Shown here in pieces: positions 7,979-16,370 of a stretch of DNA of 64,000 bases. The translations under genes were made by a program, and so were the position numbers. Position 1 is the stretch's first letter. Each line of letters begins with the position of its first letter. Location: the NCBI RefSeq assembly GCF_033971885.1, contig NZ_JALBUS010000002.1, positions 1 through 64,000 on the forward strand, given 5' to 3'. Source of the DNA: Absicoccus intestinalis. Lineage in GTDB: Bacteria > Bacillota_I > Bacilli_A > Erysipelotrichales > Erysipelotrichaceae. The notes below the pieces were generated by a model that ran no database searches, was not told the origin of the DNA, and was given only the letters and a program-made list of their open reading frames with translations.

Positions 7979-9025
7979 TCAATCCTCCAGTAACCAGTTC
8001 TGGAATTTTTCATTGGCTTTATCATAGTTTTTGGCCCACCATTCAGGATTAAACCATACCACTTGATCTTTGTAGTAATCACTCGAAGGAATCTTACGAA
8101 TGGTTGCATCATCCAAATATTGATAAGCCCCTTGATTGACAGGACCATACGATACGGTCTTCGCAAAACGAGCCTGTGCTTTTGGACGCGTAACATAGTT
8201 GATAAATTCATTCGCTAATTTTTTATGTTTCGTACCTTTGATAATGCCCCAGTTATCCGTAATACATAAGGCTTGATTGTAGTTGTAGTCAACTGCTTCC
8301 CCTTCATCTTTTGCATCTTGAATACGACCGGACCATGCTGAAGCGAGATCTACTTCATTGGACGATAACAATTGGGCGGGTTCAGAACCCGATTCCCACC
8401 ATACACTGACACTATCTTTGACTGTATCTAGTTTATTCAAAGCACGATCAATATCAATTGGATACAGATCTTCTGGAGCTACCCCATCAGCCAACAATGC
8501 TTCTTCAAATAAATGGATGGGATTCTTATAGAAGGTTCGCTTACCTGGATATTTATCCGTATTGAAGAAATCTGCCCAAGTTTGCGGACTTGTTTGACTA
8601 TTGTATTTTGATGTATTATACGCAATGACTGTCGCAAACGTATATGCTCCTACCCCTTTCTTCGAAGTGTAATCTTCAATGCCTGTTTTATCGACAATAT
8701 CATAATCAATATTCTCTAAATATTTAGCCCCTGCATAGGTCCAATAGGAATCTAAAGTTGCTACATCCCATGTGACATTGTCGTTATTGACCATGGTTTG
8801 GATCTTAGAATAATCGGTATAACTATCCCACGTGATCTTGCAGTTGTATTTCTTTTCAAACCCTTTGGCAGCGGCTTTAATTCCATCTTCCAAAGCACCA
8901 CCCCACGTACAGATCACTAAGTTTTCTTTTCCCGAATTTGCTGAAGTATTGCCACAAGCTGCTACCGAAACACTCATAGCACCAGCTGCTAAAACAGTCA
9001 ATCCTCTTTTCCATAATTTATTCAT
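7979..9025 (-). CDS. PotD/PotF-type substrate-binding lipoprotein
   Basis: 348 residues. A lipoprotein signal peptide (MNKLWKRGLTVLAAG, lipobox SVAAC with Cys near 24) precedes a type-II periplasmic-binding fold; NLVICTWGGALEDGIK and the later NAFxNWLL-like end resemble spermidine/putrescine binding proteins. It should be anchored outside the membrane and deliver a cationic ligand to the PotB/PotC permeases. AGGAGAGATG precedes the start. Its place between amidinohydrolase and carbamoylase genes suggests a guanidino compound, polyamine-like amine or ureido compound as ligand rather than plain spermidine. Confidence 0.88.
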   Translation of the reverse strand: MNKLWKRGLTVLAAGAMSVSVAACGNTSANSGKENLVICTWGGALEDGIKAAAKGFEKKYNCKITWDSYTDYSKIQTMVNNDNVTWDVATLDSYWTYAGAKYLENIDYDIVDKTGIEDYTSKKGVGAYTFATVIAYNTSKYNSQTSPQTWADFFNTDKYPGKRTFYKNPIHLFEEALLADGVAPEDLYPIDIDRALNKLDTVKDSVSVWWESGSEPAQLLSSNEVDLASAWSGRIQDAKDEGEAVDYNYNQALCITDNWGIIKGTKHKKLANEFINYVTRPKAQARFAKTVSYGPVNQGAYQYLDDATIRKIPSSDYYKDQVVWFNPEWWAKNYDKANEKFQNWLLED

Positions 9026-9037
9026 CTCACATCTCTC

Positions 9038-9892
9038 CTATTCTGCTTCACGAATCAAGGGGAAAGTCATGCAGTGAATGCCCCCACCACCTTTTACGAT
9101 CTCACTGATATCCACTTCAATGACTTCCAAACCGAATTCACGCATCCGCTGATTGGTCTTGGTATTGGTATTGGCGGAAATGACTTTGCCATCCCCCAAT
9201 CCTTGAATATTGGCCGCATAAGCCAGTACTTCTTCTTTCGTAATTTCAATCATCTTGAAATTCCGTCGTTTAAATCGTTGAACAATACCATCGGGCAACA
9301 AATCAGGACAAATAATAACTGTATCTTTCGCAATGATATTGATGATGATATCAATATGAAGATATTTACGATCCACATAGATAGGTGTCATTTCATAGCC
9401 TAAATCGGATAATTGGGCTTTGACACTATCAAAGCCAGCCGGATCGGTACGATCGATTACCCCCATTAATAAGGTATTTTCATCTAAGAAACAAAAGTCG
9501 CCCCCTTCAAAACAACCTGCAGTACAACGGGCAATACAAGGAACACCCAGTTCTTTTAATTTCTTTTCATAGAGAGCTGTTTCCGGTTGTCGTACCGGTT
9601 CTTTAAAATGACCTAATACATAGCCTTCTTTTAAACAAATGCCAAAGTCACGGGCAAAGATTTGATAGGTCAATCCTTCTTTCGGCTCGATCAATTCAAC
9701 TTCTACGCCATTGTCTTCATACGCTTGAATCAATGCTTTATGTTGTTTTTTACACAATTCATAATCCATTTCATAGCCTTGTTCCATCCATTTTCTTGAA
9801 ATCCCATTAATAGGTTCAATACGATAATAATCAGCTGGACAAAGCAACACCTTCTTTAATTTTCCATATGCATTGTTTACAAAAGTCGCCAT
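9038..9892 (-). CDS. amidinohydrolase/amidinotransferase-superfamily enzyme (DDAH/deiminase type), copy 1
   Basis: 284 residues of the guanidine-modifying pentein fold. Catalytic set visible: FEGGDF (Glu129, Asp132), YLHIDI (His179) and GGGGIHCMTF with nucleophile Cys274; RDFG at 81-84. Relatives are dimethylarginine dimethylaminohydrolases, arginine and agmatine deiminases and amidinotransferases; the residues do not settle which. Hydrolytic members turn a guanidino group into a ureido group. It aligns end to end without gaps with the second copy at 15452-16303. GGAGGATC precedes the ATG. Embedded in the ABC importer operon between permease and binding-protein genes and two genes before a carbamoylase, it probably acts on the imported substrate. 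Confidence 0.85.
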   Translation of the reverse strand: MATFVNNAYGKLKKVLLCPADYYRIEPINGISRKWMEQGYEMDYELCKKQHKALIQAYEDNGVEVELIEPKEGLTYQIFARDFGICLKEGYVLGHFKEPVRQPETALYEKKLKELGVPCIARCTAGCFEGGDFCFLDENTLLMGVIDRTDPAGFDSVKAQLSDLGYEMTPIYVDRKYLHIDIIINIIAKDTVIICPDLLPDGIVQRFKRRNFKMIEITKEEVLAYAANIQGLGDGKVISANTNTKTNQRMREFGLEVIEVDISEIVKGGGGIHCMTFPLIREAE

Positions 9893-9894
9893 AA

Positions 9895-10695
9895 TTAGAT
9901 CCTCCTCTCCGACTTTTTATCTATATACAATTGAATACATCCATATAGGATGAATCCAAGTGCAACCACAACGATGATCAAAGCCGATAATGCCGCTAGT
10001 GTCGGCTTGATCTGTTGGTTGATGCCATTGTACATTTTCATTGGAATGGTCATGACCGATGGATCAACCACAAATAGAGTGATCGCTATCTCATCAAACG
10101 AGGTCATAAACGCAAAGAGCGCAGCCGAACCAATCGATGGCATCAACATTGGTAAAACAATATCTTTAAAAGCTTGTAGTCGTCCTGCCCCTAAATTACG
10201 GGCTGCCATTTCATATTGATCACCAATCTTTGATAGTCCGGCCATTAAAGCACTAACGACAAATGGAATAGCTACCATCGTATGACAAATGATCAATCCC
10301 AAGTACGTACCATTCAAATGCAGGCGAGATAATAGAGCGTACATGGAAATCGCTGTAACAATAATGGGTACCGATTGCGGTAAACGAAAACATTCATAAA
10401 AGATCGTTTGGATCTTGTTGGATAATTCACGCAATCCTAGTGAAATCATGATACCGAAAAGCAAAGAAAGAATGGTTGTACAAATGGCAATAATGATAGA
10501 ATTTTGAAAGGCAAATGCCCATTCCGGATCGGAAAACAAATCCTGATACCATTGGGAAGAAAATTGGGTAATGGGAAATGTGATATAGGTAGAAGCCGAT
10601 AAAGATACCGGAATGACCAATAAAATTGACAACAAGATCACAACCAAAGTGATGGTCGTCAATACATTGGAAATGCTGAATTTTCGCTTTCTCAT
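9895..10695 (-). CDS. PotC-type ABC transporter permease
   Basis: 266 residues with about six membrane segments and the permease EAA loop: EMAARNLGAGRLQAFKDIVL, which contacts the ATPase. The short N-terminus (MRKRKFSISNVLTTI) and position after PotB match PotC/PotI proteins. Its start overlaps the PotB stop by 4 bases, and the amidinohydrolase follows after 2 bases. Part of the four-component importer whose ligand is likely a guanidino or polyamine-like compound. Confidence 0.88.
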   Translation of the reverse strand: MRKRKFSISNVLTTITLVVILLSILLVIPVSLSASTYITFPITQFSSQWYQDLFSDPEWAFAFQNSIIIAICTTILSLLFGIMISLGLRELSNKIQTIFYECFRLPQSVPIIVTAISMYALLSRLHLNGTYLGLIICHTMVAIPFVVSALMAGLSKIGDQYEMAARNLGAGRLQAFKDIVLPMLMPSIGSAALFAFMTSFDEIAITLFVVDPSVMTIPMKMYNGINQQIKPTLAALSALIIVVVALGFILYGCIQLYIDKKSERRI

Positions 10696-11525
10696 TTGGA
10701 TTCTCCTTTCACTCTACCCAACCTTTGAGTGATGAGCATGATAAGGATGGTCACGATGATCAATACCACCGAAATGGCAGCTGCAAAGTTCCAATTCAAT
10801 TCCACATTGATGGCTTGCTGGATCAATTGCGACATCATCGTATTGGATTGACCACCTAGTAAAGCGGGTACGATATAGTAGCCCAAAGCATTCAAGAATA
10901 CGATGGAAAAACCACTTACGATGCCAGGTACACTCAATGGCAAGAAAATCTTACGAAAAGTATAAAATCGACTAGCACCTAGATTTTCGGAGGCCGTCAA
11001 CAAATTGGTATCGATTTGTTGCATGATGGGAGTTAGTGAAAAAATCATGTAAGGAAGAAAAATATAGGTCATCCCACAAACGACACCAAAATAGGTATGT
11101 AACAATTGAATAGGTTGATCAATCAGACCAAGCCCCATAAGAATGGTATTGATAACACCATGTTGTTGAAGCATGATGATCCAAATATAGGTCTTCACTA
11201 AAAGACTGGTCCAATATAAGATCTGCACGACCGTATTGATCACGATCTTCCCTTTTCGAGAAGCCTTCGTGATGGAATAGGCAATGGGATAGCCCAATAC
11301 CAAACTAAGAACGGATACGATCAAGCTTAAGGTGAAGGTATTTTTTAATACATTCATATATAAAGAAGTGGCAAAAAAGCGTTGGAAATAAGCAAGGGTA
11401 AAACCACTCTCATCAAATACTGACCGAATCAATACCTCCATCAAGGGAATGACCATAAAAAACAGAATGAATACGAATGGTGGAATCAGAAATAAACGCA
11501 TAGGATTTTCTTTGATTGTTTTCAT
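10692..11525 (-). CDS. PotB-type ABC transporter permease
   Basis: About 277 residues, six predicted membrane segments and the EAA loop TASENLGASRFYTFRKIFLP. A GTG start at 11537 is possible, but GTAGGTGGTG places the ribosome at the ATG 11523-11525 (MKTIKENP). It lies 12 bases after potA and overlaps potC. Family members form the first half of the membrane channel in spermidine/putrescine-type uptake systems. Confidence 0.88.
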   Translation of the reverse strand: MKTIKENPMRLFLIPPFVFILFFMVIPLMEVLIRSVFDESGFTLAYFQRFFATSLYMNVLKNTFTLSLIVSVLSLVLGYPIAYSITKASRKGKIVINTVVQILYWTSLLVKTYIWIIMLQQHGVINTILMGLGLIDQPIQLLHTYFGVVCGMTYIFLPYMIFSLTPIMQQIDTNLLTASENLGASRFYTFRKIFLPLSVPGIVSGFSIVFLNALGYYIVPALLGGQSNTMMSQLIQQAINVELNWNFAAAISVVLIIVTILIMLITQRLGRVKGESK

Positions 11526-11537
11526 GATCACCACCAC

Positions 11538-12638
11538 CTACTCTGCAACCGGAATCAGATCTTTTGGATAGAATCCCACCTTGATGGGAGCTCCACGTCG
11601 CAAATCATATTTACCCCGTGCATACGTTTGTACCCGTAACATCAAGCCTTCTTCTGATTCAATTTCCAAATAGTAGGCATCTCCTACATAGGTCGATTGG
11701 TTGATGAAACCTGGTAGAACAATACCTTTAAAATCCGCTTGTACCATACGGAATCGCTCTGGACGTAAAACCAAATACATGTCCTGTCCTTCATGGAACC
11801 AAGAAGTACGCTCACCCAATTGAACCGGTACGATCTTGCCATCGTTTAATTTCACCCGTGCCTGGTCATCATCGATGGAAAGAATATGTCCATCCAAAAT
11901 GGTTGATTCACCGATAAAATTCGCAATAAAGCGACTATTCGGATATTCATACAAATCTTCTGGTGTCGATATCTGACAGATCTGACCATCACGCATGACA
12001 CAGATCTTATTGGCCATGGTCAAGGCTTCTTCTTGATCGTGGGTAACCGAAATCGTTGTCAAACCCAAGTCTTGATGGATCTTACGAATTTCCCGTTGCA
12101 TTTGTTTTCGCAATTGTTTATCCAGAGCAGCCATTGGCTCATCCAACAACAACACCAAAGGATTGAACACGATTGTTCGAGCCATGGCTACTCGTTGTTG
12201 CTGACCTCCTGAAAGTTCTTTTGGATATCGCTTGTTGTAACCTTTCAAATTAACAACTTCCAAGATGTTTTCCACCATTTCTTTTCGTTGATTGGCTTCG
12301 ATCTTGCGAATCTTTAATGGATAGGCAATATTTTCTTCCACCGTCATATGTGGGAACAATGCATAATTTTGAAACAACATGCCAAAATTCCGTTGGTTGG
12401 CTTCTCGATCAACTATATCTTTTCCATCCACTAAGATCTGGCCTTCACTGATATCTTCAAAACCAGAAATCATTTTTAAGACCGTACTCTTACCTGCTCC
12501 AGAAGGACCAAGAATCGTCACAAAATCGCCCTTCTCTATCGTTAGATTTACATCTTTGACTACTTCGTTTTTACCATATCGTTTAGTGACATGTTTTAAT
12601 TCCATCCGTTTTCCAAGACCACCCGTCATCGCTAACAT
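11538..12638 (-). CDS. PotA-type ABC transporter ATP-binding protein
   Basis: 366 residues: GPSGAGKST (Walker A), Q-loop in FQNYALFPHM, LSGGQQQRVAMARTI signature, LLLDEPMAALD (Walker B), H-loop VTHDQEEA, then a C-terminal TOBE/OB region (VLRPERFRM). This layout matches PotA/FbpC-like importers. GGAGGG lies 6 bases before the ATG at 12636-12638; an internal ATG giving MELKHV would remove an unusual 11-residue leader but has a poorer ribosome site. First gene of the six-gene operon, immediately preceded by a terminator-like hairpin. Confidence 0.9.
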   Translation of the reverse strand: MLAMTGGLGKRMELKHVTKRYGKNEVVKDVNLTIEKGDFVTILGPSGAGKSTVLKMISGFEDISEGQILVDGKDIVDREANQRNFGMLFQNYALFPHMTVEENIAYPLKIRKIEANQRKEMVENILEVVNLKGYNKRYPKELSGGQQQRVAMARTIVFNPLVLLLDEPMAALDKQLRKQMQREIRKIHQDLGLTTISVTHDQEEALTMANKICVMRDGQICQISTPEDLYEYPNSRFIANFIGESTILDGHILSIDDDQARVKLNDGKIVPVQLGERTSWFHEGQDMYLVLRPERFRMVQADFKGIVLPGFINQSTYVGDAYYLEIESEEGLMLRVQTYARGKYDLRRGAPIKVGFYPKDLIPVAE

Positions 12639-12649
12639 ACAATCCCTCC

Positions 12650-12687
12650 AAACAAAAAACGGAACTAACTCGTTCGGTTAGCTCCGT
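12650..12687 (-). terminator. terminator or attenuator hairpin directly before the potA ribosome binding site
   Basis: Minus-strand ACGGAGCTAAC and GTTAGTTCCGT form an 11-bp stem with one G-T pair and a 7-base loop, followed by TTTTTTGTTT. The T-tract ends a few bases before GGAGGG of potA. It may terminate the pucR transcript, or attenuate transcription from the promoter at 12700-12728. Confidence 0.75.
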
Positions 12688-12699
12688 TGCTATGTCTAG

Positions 12700-12728
12700 A
12701 TATTAGTATATTCCTCACCATCTCTCAA
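12700..12728 (-). promoter_or_regulatory. candidate promoter of the importer/amidinohydrolase operon
   Basis: Minus strand TTGAGA (12723-12728), 17-base spacer, TAATAT (12700-12705). Predicted transcription would start near 12693, only a few bases before the hairpin at 12653-12687. Confidence 0.5.
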
Positions 12729-12757
12729 TGTTTACATGCATAACTGTTTTTATGCAC

Positions 12758-12766
12758 CATGCACAA
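12758..12766. promoter_or_regulatory. CATGCACAA motif upstream of the potA promoter
   Basis: The nonamer recurs in both copies of the 25-bp repeat at 13983-14007 and 15363-15387, upstream of pucR and of the second amidinohydrolase. A candidate site for the island's regulator; this is inference from recurrence only. Confidence 0.35.
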
Positions 12767-13951
12767 TCAAGATTTTATCGCTGTTAAAAAATGTTTGATT
12801 TCAAAAGCCGTATTCAATAGAAATAAAGTATGCATATCATTCAAAGAAATATCTAAGATTTCTTCAATTTTATTCAGTCGATAGCGCATCGTATTTCGAT
12901 GAATATACAGTCGTTTACTGGCATCCAACGCATTACAGTTACAATCCATATATACTTTCAATGTTTCACACAAATTGCCATGGGAAACCGAATCCGACAC
13001 CTCCAGTTTCCCTAGGATTTCTTGATAAAAGGCGTACAGCGGTTCCGTTTGGGAAATACACCCTAGCACTTTATAGATACCAAGATTGCGATACCATTGT
13101 ACATATTGATGTTGATCATCCGCAAATTTCACCGCTAAAAGGGCTTCATTGCGTGCTTCTTTGTATTGCAAGATTCCATTCTTTCGTAAACTGATTCCTA
13201 CTTGGATACGAACCTTTTCTTTGTTCCAATATGACATTCCAATCGAAACAAAAATGGATTGAATTTGTTTTTGATCGAGTGTATCCGAAGGAAATAAGAC
13301 CAATAATCCATCGGGTTCTGGTAAGACAATGACATAACGAATGCCTTGATTATCAAACGCATTCCGAATCAAATTCTTGATATATTCCTCATTTTCGCGA
13401 TCCCGAATTTCGATCCGTGCCAATACACATTCTCGACCAAAATCAAAATGATAAATCAAACCCATCTTGATCACATCTTCTTCACTGGAATAGTTGCCAT
13501 ATAAAATACTGGAAAGAAGAGATTCCAATGACGTATAAATATTTTTTTCATTAACGATTCGCGTACTGATAATTTGTGACAAATCAATCAAACGAATGGT
13601 CCATGGCAATTCAAACAACGGAATGTTTTTTTCATTGGCTAGATCCATCAAAAAAGGCGTTGTTTTATCTTTTTGAATAATGATGCCCGATGCACACTTT
13701 TCCTCTGAATTGTAGACCAACTTGCTCACAAATTCATCGTTCTGAATGATATCTTCATTCGTGATGACCATCAACTCACCACCTTGGATCCAATGGCTAT
13801 ATTTTTCCGGATCTTCATAAAAGGTGTCATTGACCACACGCATGGAATCCGCAAAATATAACCATCGCACATGCCGATATAACCCCTTTTGGCCAGCTAC
13901 CAATTCGAGTTCTTTGAGATCTTCTATTTCTAAAATATCACCACAAATCAT
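12767..13951 (-). CDS. PucR-family transcriptional regulator
   Basis: 394 residues. An N-terminal PucR ligand-binding region (KELELVAGQKGLYRHVRWLY), a GGDEF-like middle domain and a C-terminal helix-turn-helix: NALDASKRLYIHRNTMRYRL, then NKIEEIL. PucR/CdaR proteins activate purine, allantoin or sugar-acid catabolism on binding a pathway metabolite. AGAAGGTG precedes the ATG. It sits upstream of the importer operon on the same strand and originally faced the second amidinohydrolase, so it is the natural candidate regulator of both. Confidence 0.85.
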   Translation of the reverse strand: MICGDILEIEDLKELELVAGQKGLYRHVRWLYFADSMRVVNDTFYEDPEKYSHWIQGGELMVITNEDIIQNDEFVSKLVYNSEEKCASGIIIQKDKTTPFLMDLANEKNIPLFELPWTIRLIDLSQIISTRIVNEKNIYTSLESLLSSILYGNYSSEEDVIKMGLIYHFDFGRECVLARIEIRDRENEEYIKNLIRNAFDNQGIRYVIVLPEPDGLLVLFPSDTLDQKQIQSIFVSIGMSYWNKEKVRIQVGISLRKNGILQYKEARNEALLAVKFADDQHQYVQWYRNLGIYKVLGCISQTEPLYAFYQEILGKLEVSDSVSHGNLCETLKVYMDCNCNALDASKRLYIHRNTMRYRLNKIEEILDISLNDMHTLFLLNTAFEIKHFLTAIKS

Positions 13952-13982
13952 ACAATCACCTTCTATTTATGGACGTACTACA

Positions 13983-14007
13983 TTGTATTTCATGCACAAA
14001 AGATATT
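13983..14007. repeat. 25-bp direct repeat, left copy, flanking the ATPase cassette
   Basis: All 25 bases are identical to 15363-15387. The copy overlaps the last bases of the ATPase gene and lies 32 bases upstream of pucR. It contains CATGCACAA. Confidence 0.9.
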
Positions 14008-15223
14008 AATCCAATAGCCAATCAATCGCATTCATTACTTCAATGCCTTCATAATTTCCTAATGTAACCTTATCCAATGTTAAAACTATTTTTTTATAGT
14101 TATCTTTAATGGAGCGTAATGGATCCATCTCCCTTTCAAACGTTGTTGGATCAATCATGCTAGCCGTCACTTGACAATATATAATTTCATCATTTTTTTG
14201 CCCAACAAAATCAATCTCAGAAGATTCGGTCTTTCCTACGCTTACTCTATATCCTCTACGAATCCATTCAAAATAGACTATATTCTCTAAAGAAAAGCCT
14301 AAATCATACTTTTTTTTTGGCAACATAAAATTTCGCAATGCCAGATCAACGATATACCATTTATTCAATGTTTTTAAATTTTTTTTTCCAGATACATCAA
14401 ATCGTTCCACCGGATAAAAAATAAATGCTTCTTTTAAGGCTTCCATATAGTCATCTACTGTTGATGCAGATACTTTTCTTCCACTCGAAACGAGATATCC
14501 TGTAACCTTTTTAACCGAAATTACACTACCAACAGTACTAGCTAAATATTTCGCAATGGATTTCAATAGAACCACATTGGAAATTTTTCTTTTGTTTGAA
14601 TCTACATTTTTTCTATTTTCTCGCTCTTCTATATCCTTTATGATGACCGTATTATAAATGCCTTCCAAATACATATTCAATTGTTCATCATTCAATGCCA
14701 TCGTAATGAGATAAGGAAAACCACCATATTTTAGATATTGATAAAATACCTCTTCTTTATCTCCTCCTTTTTCTTTATAAACTTCTTTAAAAGATAAAGG
14801 CAGCATAGAAATTTCAACATAACGCCCCGATAAAAGAGTAGCCAAATCCGAAGAAAGCATATATGCATTTGAGCCGGTTATATAAACATCAATATTTTCC
14901 TTGATATATAAACTATCTACGACCTTCTCAAACCCAGGAACTTTTTGAACTTCATCTAAAAATATATACATTTTTTCATCTGGAAGCAGTTTGTTTACAA
15001 TATATGTATATAGATTCTTATAATCCATCAATGATTCAAATTGTAAATCTTCAAAATTAATGAAAATAATTTGATCATTCATAACGCCATTTTCTTTCAA
15101 ATAATTTTGAAATTGCTTTAATAATGTTGACTTTCCACATCTTCTAATTCCAGTTATCACTTTGATGATATCGTGATCTTTCCATGAAATAAGTTGATCT
15201 AAATAATTTTTACGTATCACCAT
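14006..15223 (-). CDS. AAA-family ATPase with DUF4143 domain
   Basis: About 405 residues. Walker A in TGIRRCGKSTLLK and Walker B YIFLDEVQK, sensor ITGSNAYMLSSDLATLLSGR; the C-terminal DUF4143 half ends with a nuclease-like SSEIDFVGQKNDEIIYCQV strand pair (Glu, Asp and Gln spaced as in decayed PD-(D/E)xK folds). Function of the family is unsettled. GAGGTG lies 7 bases before the ATG at 15221-15223, favoured over the ATG two codons upstream. The gene and its leader sit exactly between two 25-bp direct repeats and are more AT-rich than the pathway genes on both sides, so it arrived as a unit. Confidence 0.88.
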   Translation of the reverse strand: MVIRKNYLDQLISWKDHDIIKVITGIRRCGKSTLLKQFQNYLKENGVMNDQIIFINFEDLQFESLMDYKNLYTYIVNKLLPDEKMYIFLDEVQKVPGFEKVVDSLYIKENIDVYITGSNAYMLSSDLATLLSGRYVEISMLPLSFKEVYKEKGGDKEEVFYQYLKYGGFPYLITMALNDEQLNMYLEGIYNTVIIKDIEERENRKNVDSNKRKISNVVLLKSIAKYLASTVGSVISVKKVTGYLVSSGRKVSASTVDDYMEALKEAFIFYPVERFDVSGKKNLKTLNKWYIVDLALRNFMLPKKKYDLGFSLENIVYFEWIRRGYRVSVGKTESSEIDFVGQKNDEIIYCQVTASMIDPTTFEREMDPLRSIKDNYKKIVLTLDKVTLGNYEGIEVMNAIDWLLD

Positions 15224-15273
15224 ACCCATTCACCTCATTTCCAATATATCAAAACGAGAACGAGCATTCAAAT

Positions 15274-15297
15274 ATAAATCCCGATATCGGGATTTAT
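15274..15297. promoter_or_regulatory. 24-bp perfect palindrome upstream of the ATPase gene
   Basis: The core is CCCGATATCGGG with flanks extending the symmetry to 24 bases. It lies about 50 bases upstream of the ATPase start, inside the cassette. Likely an operator. Confidence 0.55.
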
Positions 15298-15316
15298 TTA
15301 TATTTTTTCTTATTTT

Positions 15317-15332
15317 ATACCGATTTCGGTAT
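15317..15332. promoter_or_regulatory. second palindrome upstream of the ATPase gene
   Basis: ATACCGA/TCGGTAT form a 16-bp palindrome with a 2-base centre. It shares the CCGA...TCGG core with the palindrome at 15274-15297, suggesting two sites for one dimeric regulator. Confidence 0.45.
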
Positions 15333-15362
15333 TTTGATAATTATTCAAATCCTCTATCCATT

Positions 15363-15387
15363 TTGTATTTCATGCACAAAAGATATT
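15363..15387. repeat. 25-bp direct repeat, right copy, flanking the ATPase cassette
   Basis: Identical to 13983-14007. It lies 65 bases upstream of the second amidinohydrolase start. Confidence 0.9.
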
Positions 15388-15451
15388 GTTCTCGCTACTA
15401 ATGTATTTCAAAAACTATCGCCCTATGATAAAGCTATCAAGGAGGTACGAT

Positions 15452-16303
15452 ATGAAAGAATTTGTATGTAACGGCACGGATCCACTCAAACGAGTGCTAT
15501 TGTGTCCACCAACGTATCATGAATTTGAACCCATTAATGTGATCACAGAAAAATGGCTCGATGAAAAAGAAACGGTCAATAAAGAAAAATGTATGGCCGA
15601 ACACCAATTGTTGATAGATGCCTATGAAAAAAACGGTGTGAAAGTCGAATTGATGGATCCTAAACCCGGTCTTCATTATGAAGTCTTTGCCCGTGATTTT
15701 GGCGGTTGTGTCAAAGAAGGCTATATCATGGGATCGTTTCGCGAACCTTGTCGACAAGCAGAAACAGCCGAATATGAAAAGAAAATGAAAGAATTAGACA
15801 TTCCGGTTATTGCACGTTGTACAAGTGGTGCTTTTGAAGGTGGTGATTTCTGGATGTTGGATGACTATACCATTGCCCATGGCATCATTGCCCGAACCGA
15901 TCGAGATGGCTTTGAAAATGTGAAACGACAAGTCGAAGAGCTTGGTTATACCATGGTCGGCGTTCCTTGTGCGCGTCGCAATCTGCATCTGGATATGTGC
16001 TTTAATATTGTTGCCGAAAAAGTAGCTGTGGTCTGTGAAGAAGCACTCCCTGAATTTTTCATCAACATGTTAAAAAAACGCAACTTTACCCTGATACCCA
16101 TTCCGCAAGAAGGTGTATTTAAACACTTTGGTAACCTACAAGCCTTAGGCAATGGCAAAGTATTGACGTTGAAACAAAATGTGGAAGTCAACCAAAAAAT
16201 GTGCGCCCTTGGTTTAGAAACCATTGAATTGGATATTACTGAAATCTTAAAAGGTGGCGGTGGCCTTCATTGTATGACCTTTCCCTTGGAACGACATGCC
16301 TGA
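15452..16303 (+). CDS. amidinohydrolase/amidinotransferase-superfamily enzyme (DDAH/deiminase type), copy 2
   Basis: 283 residues, co-linear without gaps with the copy at 9038-9892. The catalytic set is conserved at the same positions: FEGGDF (Glu129, Asp132), NLHLDM (His179), GGGGLHCMTF (Cys274). AAGGAGG lies 6 bases before the ATG at 15452; longer upstream starts lack a ribosome site and would add residues absent from copy 1. Divergence around the substrate region (Trp for Cys after GGDF, MCFNIV for IIINII) suggests a different substrate or a second step. Originally divergent from pucR before the ATPase cassette inserted. A terminator overlaps its stop codon. Confidence 0.85.
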   Translation: MKEFVCNGTDPLKRVLLCPPTYHEFEPINVITEKWLDEKETVNKEKCMAEHQLLIDAYEKNGVKVELMDPKPGLHYEVFARDFGGCVKEGYIMGSFREPCRQAETAEYEKKMKELDIPVIARCTSGAFEGGDFWMLDDYTIAHGIIARTDRDGFENVKRQVEELGYTMVGVPCARRNLHLDMCFNIVAEKVAVVCEEALPEFFINMLKKRNFTLIPIPQEGVFKHFGNLQALGNGKVLTLKQNVEVNQKMCALGLETIELDITEILKGGGGLHCMTFPLERHA

Positions 16304-16330
16304 ACTATGTGTCTACATAGTTCTTTTTTT
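16302..16330 (+). terminator. terminator overlapping the stop codon of amidinohydrolase 2
   Basis: GAACTATGT and ACATAGTTC form a 9-bp stem with a 4-base loop followed by seven T. The stem starts inside the TGA. Confidence 0.9.
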
Positions 16331-16370
16331 ATAGCTTGAGAATGTTTATACTTATAAAGAGAGAATACCT

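Noticed and set aside
12640..12766. Possible guanidine or other riboswitch before the importer operon
   Set aside because: The leader after the predicted start is only about 55 bases and contains a terminator but none of the conserved cores of ykkC-type guanidine RNAs that I can recognise.
12738..12766. Repeated TGCAT words as a CRISPR-like or iteron array
   Set aside because: Only three short, irregularly spaced copies; no array structure.
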